From Morinoia aosen (Eukaryota > Arthropoda > Malacostraca > Amphipoda > Talitridae), in contig CM059579.1 in NCBI GenBank assembly GCA_030386875.1, forward strand, positions 19,626,484 through 19,690,483: a DNA stretch of 64,000 nt, read 5' to 3'. Below the pieces are notes generated by a model that was not told where the DNA came from, ran no database searches, and was given only the letters and a program-made list of their open reading frames with translations. A program made the translations under genes and the position numbers. Numbering within the stretch: the stretch's first letter is position 1; the number at the start of each line of letters is the position of its first letter. Positions 1-8,759 of this stretch are shown here, one piece after another.

Positions 1-100
1 CATTACAGTCGTGAACGCGTCAGATGCTGGGTGAGTTAGTAGCACTTCAGCATTACAGTCGTGAACGCGTCAGATGCTGGGTGAGTGTGTTGCACTTCAG
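1..100. repeat. 50-bp tandem duplication, two copies plus a decayed third
   Basis: Positions 1-50 and 51-100 are near-identical direct repeats. Both start CATTACAGTCGTGAACGCGT and differ only near their 3' ends (GAGTTAGTAGC against GAGTGTGTTGC). A partial third unit (CGTTACGCGTACTGGGTGATG) follows from 101. The array runs off the left edge, so the true copy number is unknown. Each unit contains CTGGGTGAGT, which resembles a splice donor, but nothing shows that it is used. Confidence 0.9.
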
Positions 101-2962
101 CGTTACGCGTACTGGGTGATGTCCTCGACTCACAAACGGTGTTAGATTTTACGTTAGTGAGATGTCTTCATTTGATTGTTTTATTGATCTAGCATTTCAT
201 TTTGTTTTCTTAATTGTGAAGGTAATTTTACTTGGTAATGAATTGGACAAATACTTTATTTCAGTTGTTACGGGTACAAGTATTTTCATTGTCGTACTAA
301 TTAAAGAAAACTTATATCTAATTATTTATTGAACAGGTATTTTTATTTGATTAGTAGCTGTACAAATATTTTTATTTGGTTATTGTTTTGTCTAAATTTA
401 TGCTATTGTCACTTGTAGAAATATTTTATTTGATTATTAACAGTATATTGTGAAAGGTTTAAAGAGCTGGAGGTCAACGACAAGGTTTTGTTCATGACTG
501 TCTTTAATATGCGGCGTTTGGTGAAAAATTTTAATGAATTCTTCAGATGAAAAGGTTATTGATTTTCCCGTGGATCATTTCCTGGTATTCTTTTTCTTTA
601 ATTTTGTTTGGGTATTTTCATTCAGGAGTCACGATACAGAGCAGTCGTGATACAAAGCAGTTACCTTCTAAAAACGAGATATCAATTCAAAGTAGTTCTG
701 AATTTAAAATTAGAATCACCACAGCTAGGTGGTGAAAGAATCTTTTCAGCAGCTTTTACTTTTCTGTTGTATTTCTGTTTATTTTTTACATTTACCCTGA
801 GGATGGCGTTACTGCAAATTGAATTTCACCGTAACAAAATGTCAGCGATGTTTTTTTTTCTGTCGTGCATTCTGACATGAAAGTAACTAATCAAGATTTC
901 ATACTAGACATAATAAACTAAGTCTGTTAGCGTGTTCTATTTCCTCTTACATGCATTCTAATTTAATCTATTGTATCTATTCATGCTCTGAGGTTTGCGT
1001 CCTCATTATTTTCGACCTTTTATCTGTTGTTTATTTCTGGCAGAGAATTACCATACGACCTGGTGACCAGTCTAAATGAATGCCCCTCATGTGCTGAACT
1101 TTTTAATGTCAAATTTGGGGAGGGGGGCCGCCGCCTTTTGTACCTCCAACCGACTCCGGTAATCTGAGCTGCGCCGCCACCGCCGCGCCTCGCGCTCCCT
1201 TTCACTGCAAGTTTCAATGCTGCCCCAGCAAGTAAGTGGGTCAGGTTTTTCCCGCGTTCGCTCAAAAAAATATTCTGACCATATCATCGTGCGAGCCTTC
1301 ACTTTACTCTACCCAACGAATGCTAACACGCGTTCTCTGTGGGCATAGGGTATTGTAGAAATCTTGTAATTTTTCTTTTACTGGGTGCTGTTAAAACATT
1401 TTTTATTCTATTTGCTTCAAAGTGTTGATTTCTTTTAATAATGATCAATTATACTGAAATTTCCTTAGGGATTTTGTGCTATGCAAGTATCAGTATTTTC
1501 ACATCATTGTGCAGTAGTTGGTTTATTTTCAGCGATTTATAATAAAGAACCCTACCGATCATGCCTCGTTATTTACCTTATTTTACCGGGGTTTTCGATT
1601 ACAATTTTGTTAGTGGAACACTGAAAATTAATTTTGATAATCATTTTGCCGTCATATACGAGTCCATTCATTATTATCTTTCTATTTTTTTAAAAAGAAT
1701 TAGCTGCGAAGAGTTTAACGTGCATTGCATTGTCCATATTAACCTTCAGTAGGATGATTTAAAGGAGTAAACCCTCGATGTATTCCATCAATAAAAAATA
1801 AAATGTCTCTGCTTTTGTTCCACCTATCATCAAAATGAATCTGTAAATTTTATTCAACAAAGTAAATTCAACAAAGCAAATTCCTTATACATTTAATTCT
1901 TTAAATGAGGAATTATTCCCCTACTTCTGATTTCTCTGCTTCTGGTTGACCTATCTTCAAGTTGGTTGTGTAATTTAGATAACGCTTCCTGTTCAGTCCA
2001 CTCAGTTGTCACTTTATGACACTCGTTTATTGTCTACTGTAGACAGTAGTCAGATTGTGCTCGCATTTCTTGTGAGGTGCTACGTATGTTCTCTTGAAAA
2101 TCCACGTGCGCTCGACTGTTTTACGCTCCAAAGGATGTTCAGGGGAAAACGCTTGGCAATGTTTCCAACGTATTCCTTCACTTTAATTTGACTACTTAAC
2201 TTTTTTTGACATTCTAATCTCCTTGAAGAAAAAGTTCAAATTTACGATGAATGTTCCTATTGCAAGATACTGTACGATATTATATAGTTTGAATACACGA
2301 GTATACTAAAGAATTGTGACCGCTTGAAGTTTGGAACCTAGGTGCAAATGAGCATGAGTTTATGAAATTCATTTAGGTTCTAAAATTTTTTGGTGCACAT
2401 GTTAGTTATTTGCCGTAGGATTATTTCGGGCGATGATGTATGAGCGGATAAACGGTTGTGCTTGTCCATTTGAGCTATTTATTTCATTATGAACAATGGG
2501 AACTCCATTTAGCTCAGAAATTAAGGTGTATCTACGAGCCCTGTGTGGTAATAGATAGGCATTCTCCCTGAAATATCAGCAGACTTAACTCCTTTCGACG
2601 GCTCTGGATAACTCAATGGAGAGTAGCAACGCTTGTATCCTCAGATGTGTTTTATTTTGTAGAAAAATAAACAATTACATCGTTTTTCCGCAGGTTCTGT
2701 TTCCACTACTTCATTTTCTTGTGCAACTAACCACTTTCGATTTACATCTGAGATTAACCCAAGAACAGCACAAAATTTTTCTGACTAAGCAAAGCTCTAA
2801 AGAATTTCAACACATTGCATTCTTTTCCTTTTTTATTTTAAAACCTTACTTTCTCCACGTCGGCCTTGCGCCCTCAGTGACCCTTACTTATTGGTTTAGT
2901 GTTTACAATTCCTGGTATGGCGTGGCCGGTGACGGGCGAGTTGAGCGTGTGGCTAGCGCCGC
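101..2962. other. Non-coding stretch, no gene recognised
   Basis: AT-rich DNA with only short, unconvincing ORFs of 60-116 codons that overlap on both strands. The only compositional feature is a GC- and CpG-rich patch at about 1120-1215 containing GGGGGGCCGCCGCC and CGCCGCCACCGCCGCGCC. It could be a promoter-proximal or untranslated segment, but no TATA box, start codon or splice site attaches it to a gene. Confidence 0.6.
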
Positions 2963-2980
2963 TTAATACAGTATACTGCA

Positions 2981-3150
2981 ACACGCAGTTGCCTGTCTCA
3001 AGCGTGTAGCGTGTGGTTGACATATCTGGACACACTGCGCCACACAGTTGCCTGTTTCGAGCGTGTAGCGCTTGGTCGACACATCTGGAGTCTGGACACA
3101 GCACCACGCAGTTGCCTGTGCCGCACGCCTCAAATGCTGCACCTGTTGCT
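2981..3150. repeat. Diverged ~60-bp tandem repeat, three copies
   Basis: Three head-to-tail units begin near 2981, 3041 and 3103, each starting with CACGCAGTTGCCTGT or CACACAGTTGCCTGT. The first two share a following GAGCGTGTAGCG-type segment, and CATATCTGGA or CACATCTGGA. The third decays after GTTGCCTGTGCCGCACGCC. The array is more GC-rich than its surroundings, and the overlapping ORFs on both strands are by-products of the repeat. Confidence 0.8.
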
Positions 3151-3204
3151 GCAGCGCTCGGACCTGTTGCGGCAGAGGCCGGTGAATTGTGCGGACGTGG
3201 CACA

Positions 3205-4698
3205 AGTCGCTGACTAGATTAGCTACTTTTTCCTTATTCACCTCGGCTTCCTCATTCTTGGCTGCCCGTAAAGATAATTTTTTCCCTCATGTTAGAATTT
3301 GCTCGTCATGTGTTCATTACCTAACAATTTTAGGAGCGAGAAAGTACGCAAGGTAATTTAGACTTTCGGTTTCGAGAGGTGCTTCTGTTATCTTTGTTCC
3401 ACTTGATATTATTTGTTTTTATACTCTTCGAGGGCTGCAACCCGGGCTGGGCCGTCATATCTGCGGACTTGTGCAAAACTGGCCTTGAATGCGACGCTGA
3501 ATCCCTTTCTTTCTTCTTGGTGTCCTTGCAAGGATTTACATCGAACACTTTCATTTTTTTCGATGCTGATGTTCAAATAAATGATGCCGAGACAGAGCAA
3601 AATGTCAGCAGTTTCGGAGTTCGTTGTGACATGCATTTTCTTTCATGATCGCAGGGCTGGTTTATGCATATAAACTCGAGCGAAAGTGTTTTAGGAATCT
3701 TTGACGATACTTTTTTGGTGCAACCAAGCTGATTTCGCTAAAAACGTGCAATAAATTAACTGACTATGATTTTTCTTATGGGCACTTTGTTTTGGTAAAA
3801 TTTATTTGTCAGTTAAATTTAAAACCTTTCGGTCGCCTTCACCTTATTTATATAGTTTGAACACCTTTTTTCTACGCTGGAAATATCTGCCTGATCTCTT
3901 CAACGTCAGATGGTATTATATTACTGTGATCCAGTAGTCAAATTGTTTCTTGCCGTCGTTAATCAGGTCAATGTTTTTGCTCTACTTGAGTCGAGACCTG
4001 ATAGTGTATAAAACTTTCACTCGTGGTGGCGCTGCATGTTCACTGTTCAGGCAATGCTGAAACTCAGTGCGTTGTAACTTTTATGATGTAACTTCAGGGC
4101 TTCATATGACTTTTTACATCGCAATTCTTAACGTTAGAACTTTTATTTTGGGACTTTTTACGAAGTAATTCTTTAGGTTCAACTCTTTGAAAAATTATTC
4201 AGCTAAGCCTAGGTGACATTTTACGGGATTGTGCCAAATGATGTTATTTTTATTAAACTAAGATATGAAGCGTTGATCATTATCGAATGATGTGTTGAGT
4301 TTCAAAAGTGAATTGCTGTATTTCGCCATCCAATAATTTTAACGCGTCAATCTAGAGGCTCTGATGAAGCGGATAGGCAGCAATACTTTATATAAACTTA
4401 TCTAGCGTATTTTCATTGCGAAAAACGCATCTTGAAGTGAGAAAAAACGTATTTCTCTTTAAAACTAAATACCAGTGAACATTCGTTAATGTTGAGTACA
4501 CTATTTTTATTTTTATGGCTGATCCTCTGTTGAGAATGAACTTACTCTCAGAACGTTCAAATAAAATATGTTGAAGATGTCTTTTCTCTATACCCCTCAC
4601 CATCAACTTCATAGCAAGAAAAATAATCTTAATTCCGACGATCAAACTGCTAAGTCAAATTTCATTGTCAAATTCAAACTGCATATGCACGGTCAAGC
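3205..4698. other. Non-coding stretch, no gene recognised
   Basis: ORFs of up to 89 codons (around 3379-3648) have no recognisable domain and overlap ORFs on the other strand. No RNA gene, structured repeat or promoter could be supported. Confidence 0.5.
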
Positions 4699-4702
4699 TT
4701 AA

Positions 4703-4922
4703 CCCTTTAACGCCCCAGAGGACACCAGTGTCCTCTTTCAAAAATACCCTTAATATATTGTATTTCTTGTTCAATTAGTTCCCTAACTTGTTCTTGAAGT
4801 TCTCTGCCAAGTGGCAATTCCTTTCTCATCCTGAAATCGACGACTGCCTGATGCCAGCGCCAGTTTAGTGACGGTGGTTGTGTTAACGGTAATATGAGTA
4901 CAAAAATTCGGACGTTAAAGGG
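4703..4922. mobile_element. 220-bp piggyBac-like MITE (non-autonomous)
   Basis: The segment is flanked on both sides by TTAA (4699-4702 and 4923-4926), the target duplication used by piggyBac transposases. Its ends are inverted: CCCTTTAACGCCC at the left and the complement of CCCTTTAACGTCC at the right, with one mismatch in 13. Just inside the left end is a perfect 9-bp stem with a 2-nt loop (AGAGGACAC / GTGTCCTCT, about 4717-4736). There is no coding capacity, so it would depend on a transposase supplied elsewhere. Confidence 0.88.
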
Positions 4923-4926
4923 TTAA

Positions 4927-5424
4927 ATAGAAAAGATTTGAATTAAATGATCTTTCTTTATGATTAATTTTTTGTAGTTCATTTTAGAACCTGCTTATGA
5001 ACATTGAACAGCGCTAACATTTTTAATATTCATGGTTTACTTGGTCATAGGAGCACTGATTGCCCAGACAAAATTGCTAGTTCAGTTTTTTTATTGATGT
5101 CCTGATAAGTTTTAAAAACAATGAGTGAAAGATTTAGTGCGTCAGCGTATCTCAGTACACGCAAAGACATAAGAGTGCGCAGGTGTATATAGTATGACAT
5201 CCTTACCTACTGCTGGCTAATTTTTTAATTCAAACAAAGCTAGGATTTCAAGAAGGTATTGAAATAAAATAGTAATAATCACTTCATGATATATTTCTTG
5301 AAACATCAACATTATGGTAACAGAAGACAGAGTATATGATATGATAGAGAGTGTGAAACAACAGTGCTAAAACAACGCTACTTCAAATAAACTAAGCATG
5401 CCGGTAAAAGTGTGGCTTCTTAAA
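4927..5424. other. Non-coding stretch downstream of the Tweedle gene
   Basis: AT-rich sequence between the 220-bp MITE and the putative 3' end of the minus-strand Tweedle transcript. No ORF, repeat or RNA gene was recognised. Confidence 0.5.
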
Positions 5425-5442
5425 AGGAACGTGACTTATAAT

Positions 5443-5448
5443 TTTATT
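5443..5448 (-). promoter_or_regulatory. Poly(A) signal of the Tweedle gene
   Basis: A canonical AATAAA on the minus strand, about 260 nt past the TGA stop at 5708-5706. It is the first canonical hexamer I see downstream of the stop, so I take it as the likely 3'-end signal. Confidence 0.6.
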
Positions 5449-5705
5449 CAAAGCTTTCCCAACTGTATTTTCACAATAGAACTTTAACTCGAAATGTTCG
5501 TCTCTTTTCGTTTCTCTTTTTTTAAAATTCGTTCATATATGTGCAAGCTGAAATGTGACTAGAATATAGCTTGCCTACTTTTTTAAAGAATACAGTTTTT
5601 TTAAAATTAGAGGTACTTTCGGGAAAGTATCGAATAGTTAGAGCCAATATAAGCTGCTTGTCGTATGTTTGTCGATTGTTTGAGCCCGCATTGGTTCGTA
5701 TCGCA

Positions 5706-8680
5706 TCAGAATCCTTCAAGTGGACTACCTGAGACTATACTACCTTTTTTCCCGGAGCTACGAGAGCGGCCTTCAGATCTAACAGAACGTTCACCCCCGA
5801 AGCCACCGCTAAAAGGTGAACCTCCGAAACCTGAAAAGGCAGAAATAGGAGATCCTTTTCCATCACCAAAGCTGACACCTCCAGGCTTTAGGCCCTTTAC
5901 TCCATGATCGATGATAATTTCGTCATGGTCACCGAATGGATCATGACCTGAGGCTACGCTTTTGAATATATTACTCTCAACTTCTTTCCCAGCAGCAGAG
6001 ATGCCTCCGACTCCTCCAAAACCGACAGGAGGACCAGCAGCTTCTGCTGCTTTGAGTGCTAACCCTGTGAGGCCTAATCCAAAACCACCTCCTCCGACGG
6101 CAGCTCCTGCAGCTGCTGATACTGGGGCTCCTTTGCCCAAAGCTCCTCCGACTCCTACACCACCAATTCCACCTTTGAAGGAGCCTCCTCCAATACCTCC
6201 TCCAGAGCCTCCTACAAGACCTCCAGCGAAGGATCCTCCTCCAAAACCACTTTTCAAGGATCCTCCTCCAAAACCACCTTTCAAGGAACCTCCTCCAAAA
6301 CCACCTTTGATGGAGCCTCCTCCGAAACCTCCCTTGATAGAACCTCCTCCAAAACCTCCCTTGATGGAGCCTCCTCCAAAACCTCCTTGGAAGGCGCCTC
6401 CTCCAAAACCTCCCTTGATGGAGCCTCCTTCAAGACCTCCTACCAAAGCGCCTCCATCGATACCGCCTCCAAAACCTCCTTGGAATGAACCGATTCCAAT
6501 ATCTTGGGAAACACCTTTCCCAAAGCCTCCGAAGGCCCCGTCACTTATTCCAACTCCTTCGATACCTTTGCCTAAACCTCCGAACGAAAATCCTGATAAG
6601 GCTGCTGCTCCTTTGCCGAAGCCGCCACCACCGATGCCATCTTCTGGTCCTACAAGAATGTCAGAAGGTCCAGCTGCTTGGCTGAGAGCCGTTTTGAGAT
6701 CGATGCCACCAGGCAAAACAGGGTTATCGCCATCCTTGTAATCGACGAAGAAGACCTCAGGCTTCGAAGGATCAAGAGGAACTTCGATAACATCTTGCTT
6801 GAATCCATGAGGTTTCTTGCTGAGGAGGTACACAAGAGTCTGTTGTTTCGGTGGAGGAACAACGATGGGTTTCGTTTGATGATTTTCGTACGTAGGGGCT
6901 CTAATGAAAACCAAATTGAAATGAACTTTAGGCTTATGTTCAAAGAATGCTTTTTGATGGTGAACTTTGTAAGATGGAGCTTTGAAGAGGAACAAGTCTT
7001 GTGATACAGCTGGAGTGACACATTGACCATTTATAGTTCGTTCAAGTCCTTTTGGACAGGGTCCAAACTTGAAGCTATCGACTCCACCAAAACCAGATGA
7101 CACCACAGGACCAGCCCCAAGGCCTTCGAAGCCTCCAAAACCGCCAAAGTCTTCTACGCCCGAAGATACCAGTCCTCCAATTGCAGCGGAGCTGAAGCCG
7201 AGTTCTGAGGACCCGAACGCGTGATGATCGACGCTGCGGCCGAAATGGGACTTCACTGGTAGTCCATAGGTGTTTTTGACGGGAGGCACGTAGCCGGCTG
7301 ACACCAGCGTCGAAAGGGCAACGATCTTCACGATCTGTCAATAAAAAATTTTGTTAGTCACTCAATTAAAACCTTACTTGTTTTCTATAGCTTCCACTCG
7401 GAACTAGCGTGGGTATTTTATAACAGTGTTTACTTATTTTCTACATGGAACATTATTTATGAACTTGCTAAATATATGGATAAGAATTCTGTAGAATTAT
7501 GCAATGCTCCAACAAAGCGTAAATAAAAATTGCATGAACGAACTCATTGCTAACGATCTCCATGCAATCGGATCGTAACTGAACACGAGAATAATCCATT
7601 GCTCTTGATTCATGGTCGAACGAATTTTTTATTTTCACTCTTCAATGTTACGTTTAAATTTGCATACAAACATTCCTCCGAAGTGGCAATAGAAAATTGA
7701 TTTATTGTGACTATTTTCGTTCGTTGAATGAAAGAAACCATTACGTTCGGTAGCAAGCAAAGAAGTGGTTTAATTAACTGGTCAATTATGTTGATGGCAT
7801 ACCGAACGAACATTCTGCAATTATATTTCGGGTCACAACATGGCTTTGATGTTAGTGAAAAGTTTGTGCTATGACCTAAAGTGAGGGCGTTTTTTAAAAT
7901 TTTCTACAATTACTTTAAATATATTACAAAAATAGTTTTAGTTTGCAAAACCCACTATGAGTCATATTTGGAGCTTATTGTTGCGACTTATTATTACGGT
8001 GCTTAAAAGTACAAATCTTTAAATGTGTTTTTCAATGGAAGAGAAATAAATTACAGTGGTTTTACCCACTAATCTTTAGCACGTTGACTGCGATTTGCTA
8101 AACTGAAGTTCAATTTTCAACTCAAATTTGAAGTCAATTTTTGTGAGAAATTTTGGAAATATCAAACATTTACTGGATCGGGCCTTCATTTAGCCTTGAT
8201 TAAATGTTTACGGAATTTTAGTTTGTGACCACTGGGCGGTCAGTGGCATTATGAAAATTCGCTCTGTGTACATCGGTGTCTTGCACCGCCACCCGCGTGC
8301 TGATTTATTTCTCCAAAATGAAAGGTAGTTCAGAAAAGGTTTCATTAACGGCCCTTTGAATTAGCTCTCCATCGTTAAAAGTTAAGAGATTCACTTTTTT
8401 ACAAATGCAGTAACAAAATTAAAATTCTCATTATTCGATAGTATCATGGGGCCTACAGCACATCATGCTTTTTTGAGAATTAAACGATTTTCAATTTGGG
8501 ATAACTGTACCTACTATCTTTTGAACGTGTTCTAGTGTCGTTAGTTCCTACGATCGATTTTTGTTAGTGCCTAGTTCATAGCATGGTCACTGTGTTGGTG
8601 TTTTCCGCGCGTAAATATTTTCAAATTTCGTGATCACTTTGCAGAACGTTTATTCACACCACACTCACATAGTCGGCCAT
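5706..8680 (-). CDS. Tweedle-family (DUF243) glycine-rich cuticle protein, two exons
   Basis: Secreted structural protein of the exoskeleton; Tweedle proteins contribute to cuticle assembly and body shape. Exon 1 is 8680-8669 (ATG GCC GAC TAT, then donor GTGAGT). Exon 2 is 7334-5706, after acceptor TTATTGACAG, with the TGA at 5708-5706. Phase 0 is kept, giving 546 residues. The N-terminus MADYIVKIVALSTLVSAGY acts as the signal peptide, and without exon 1 no ATG opens the frame. Residues about 97-109 hold a two-cysteine motif (CPKGLERTINGQC). Residues about 114-206 are the Tweedle domain, with FKAPSYK, FIRAPTYE, TLVYLLSKKP and PSKPEVFFVDYK visible. Residues about 235-480 are glycine-rich, with tandem GGFGGGSIK-type decapeptides. 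The family call is firm. Mature transcript ends and any additional exons are inferred. Confidence 0.92.
6190..6500 (-). repeat. 30-bp coding minisatellite encoding GGFGGGSIKG repeats
   Basis: Inside exon 2 of the Tweedle gene a 30-bp unit, about ten codons, is repeated in tandem. It encodes GGFGGGSIKG, GGFGGGSLKG, GGFGGGAFQG and related units. Sequence between units is highly similar, so recent expansion or homogenisation by slippage or gene conversion is likely. On the plus strand the same DNA reads as a proline-rich open frame (PPPKPPLMEP units), which is an artefact of the repeat. Confidence 0.85.
7335..8668 (-). other. Intron 1 of the Tweedle gene
   Basis: 1334 bp, bounded on the minus strand by donor TAT|GTGAGT (8668) and acceptor TTATTGACAG|ATC (7335). 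A first exon coding only a few residues before a long intron is a common arrangement in insect cuticle protein genes. The intron contains the probable 220-bp MITE at 8080-8299 and no other recognised feature. Confidence 0.8.
8080..8299. mobile_element. Probable degraded 220-bp piggyBac-like MITE in the Tweedle intron
   Basis: The left end CACGTTGACTGCGAT resembles the inverted right end of the MITE at 38998-39218 (complement CACGTTAGTTGCGAT). The right end, read inward on the minus strand, is CACGCGGGTGGCGG. A hairpin-prone segment (CCACTGGGCGGTCAGTGG) lies near the right end, as in the related elements. The length is the same as that of the two better-preserved elements. The flanks are TTAG and CTGA, so the TTAA target site has decayed or the boundaries are slightly off. 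Confidence 0.45.
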
Positions 8681-8709
8681 GTTGCAAGCCTAGCTGCCGC
8701 GATCGAAGT
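8681..8709 (-). promoter_or_regulatory. Initiator and short 5' UTR of the Tweedle gene
   Basis: TCACTT on the minus strand at 8711-8706 matches the arthropod initiator pattern, with the start A at 8709. It lies 31 nt from the first T of the TATA box. The predicted 5' UTR is 29 nt and ends GGCTTGCAAC just before the ATG. Confidence 0.75.
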
Positions 8710-8734
8710 GAGGCAAGTCGCTCCAGTGCCACTC

Positions 8735-8740
8735 TTTATA
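8735..8740 (-). promoter_or_regulatory. TATA box of the Tweedle gene
   Basis: TATAAA within GGCTATAAAGAG on the minus strand, at the canonical distance from the initiator. A second TATAAA occurs at 8757-8752, further from the start site and less likely to be used. TATA-plus-initiator promoters are typical of strongly, stage-specifically expressed cuticle genes. Confidence 0.8.
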
Positions 8741-8759
8741 GCCGAGCCCAGTTTATACT

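Noticed and set aside
2874-3241. Cys-rich ORFs of 92-109 codons on the minus strand
   Set aside because: They are translations of the three-copy 60-bp repeat, with similar ORFs on the opposite strand.
5962-6741. 259-codon proline-rich ORF on the plus strand
   Set aside because: It is the exact antisense of the glycine-rich repeats of the Tweedle gene (GGN codons read as NCC/CCN on the other strand). It has no promoter or signal of its own.
5706-7331. Treating the Tweedle ORF as intronless with its start at 7331
   Set aside because: The codon at 7331 is GTG, not ATG. A clean acceptor ends at 7335, and a TATA-initiator-ATG-donor set lies upstream, so a two-exon model is better supported.
6650-7341. 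Overlapping 126-, 108- and 88-codon ORFs
   Set aside because: They are alternative-frame or antisense shadows of Tweedle exon 2.
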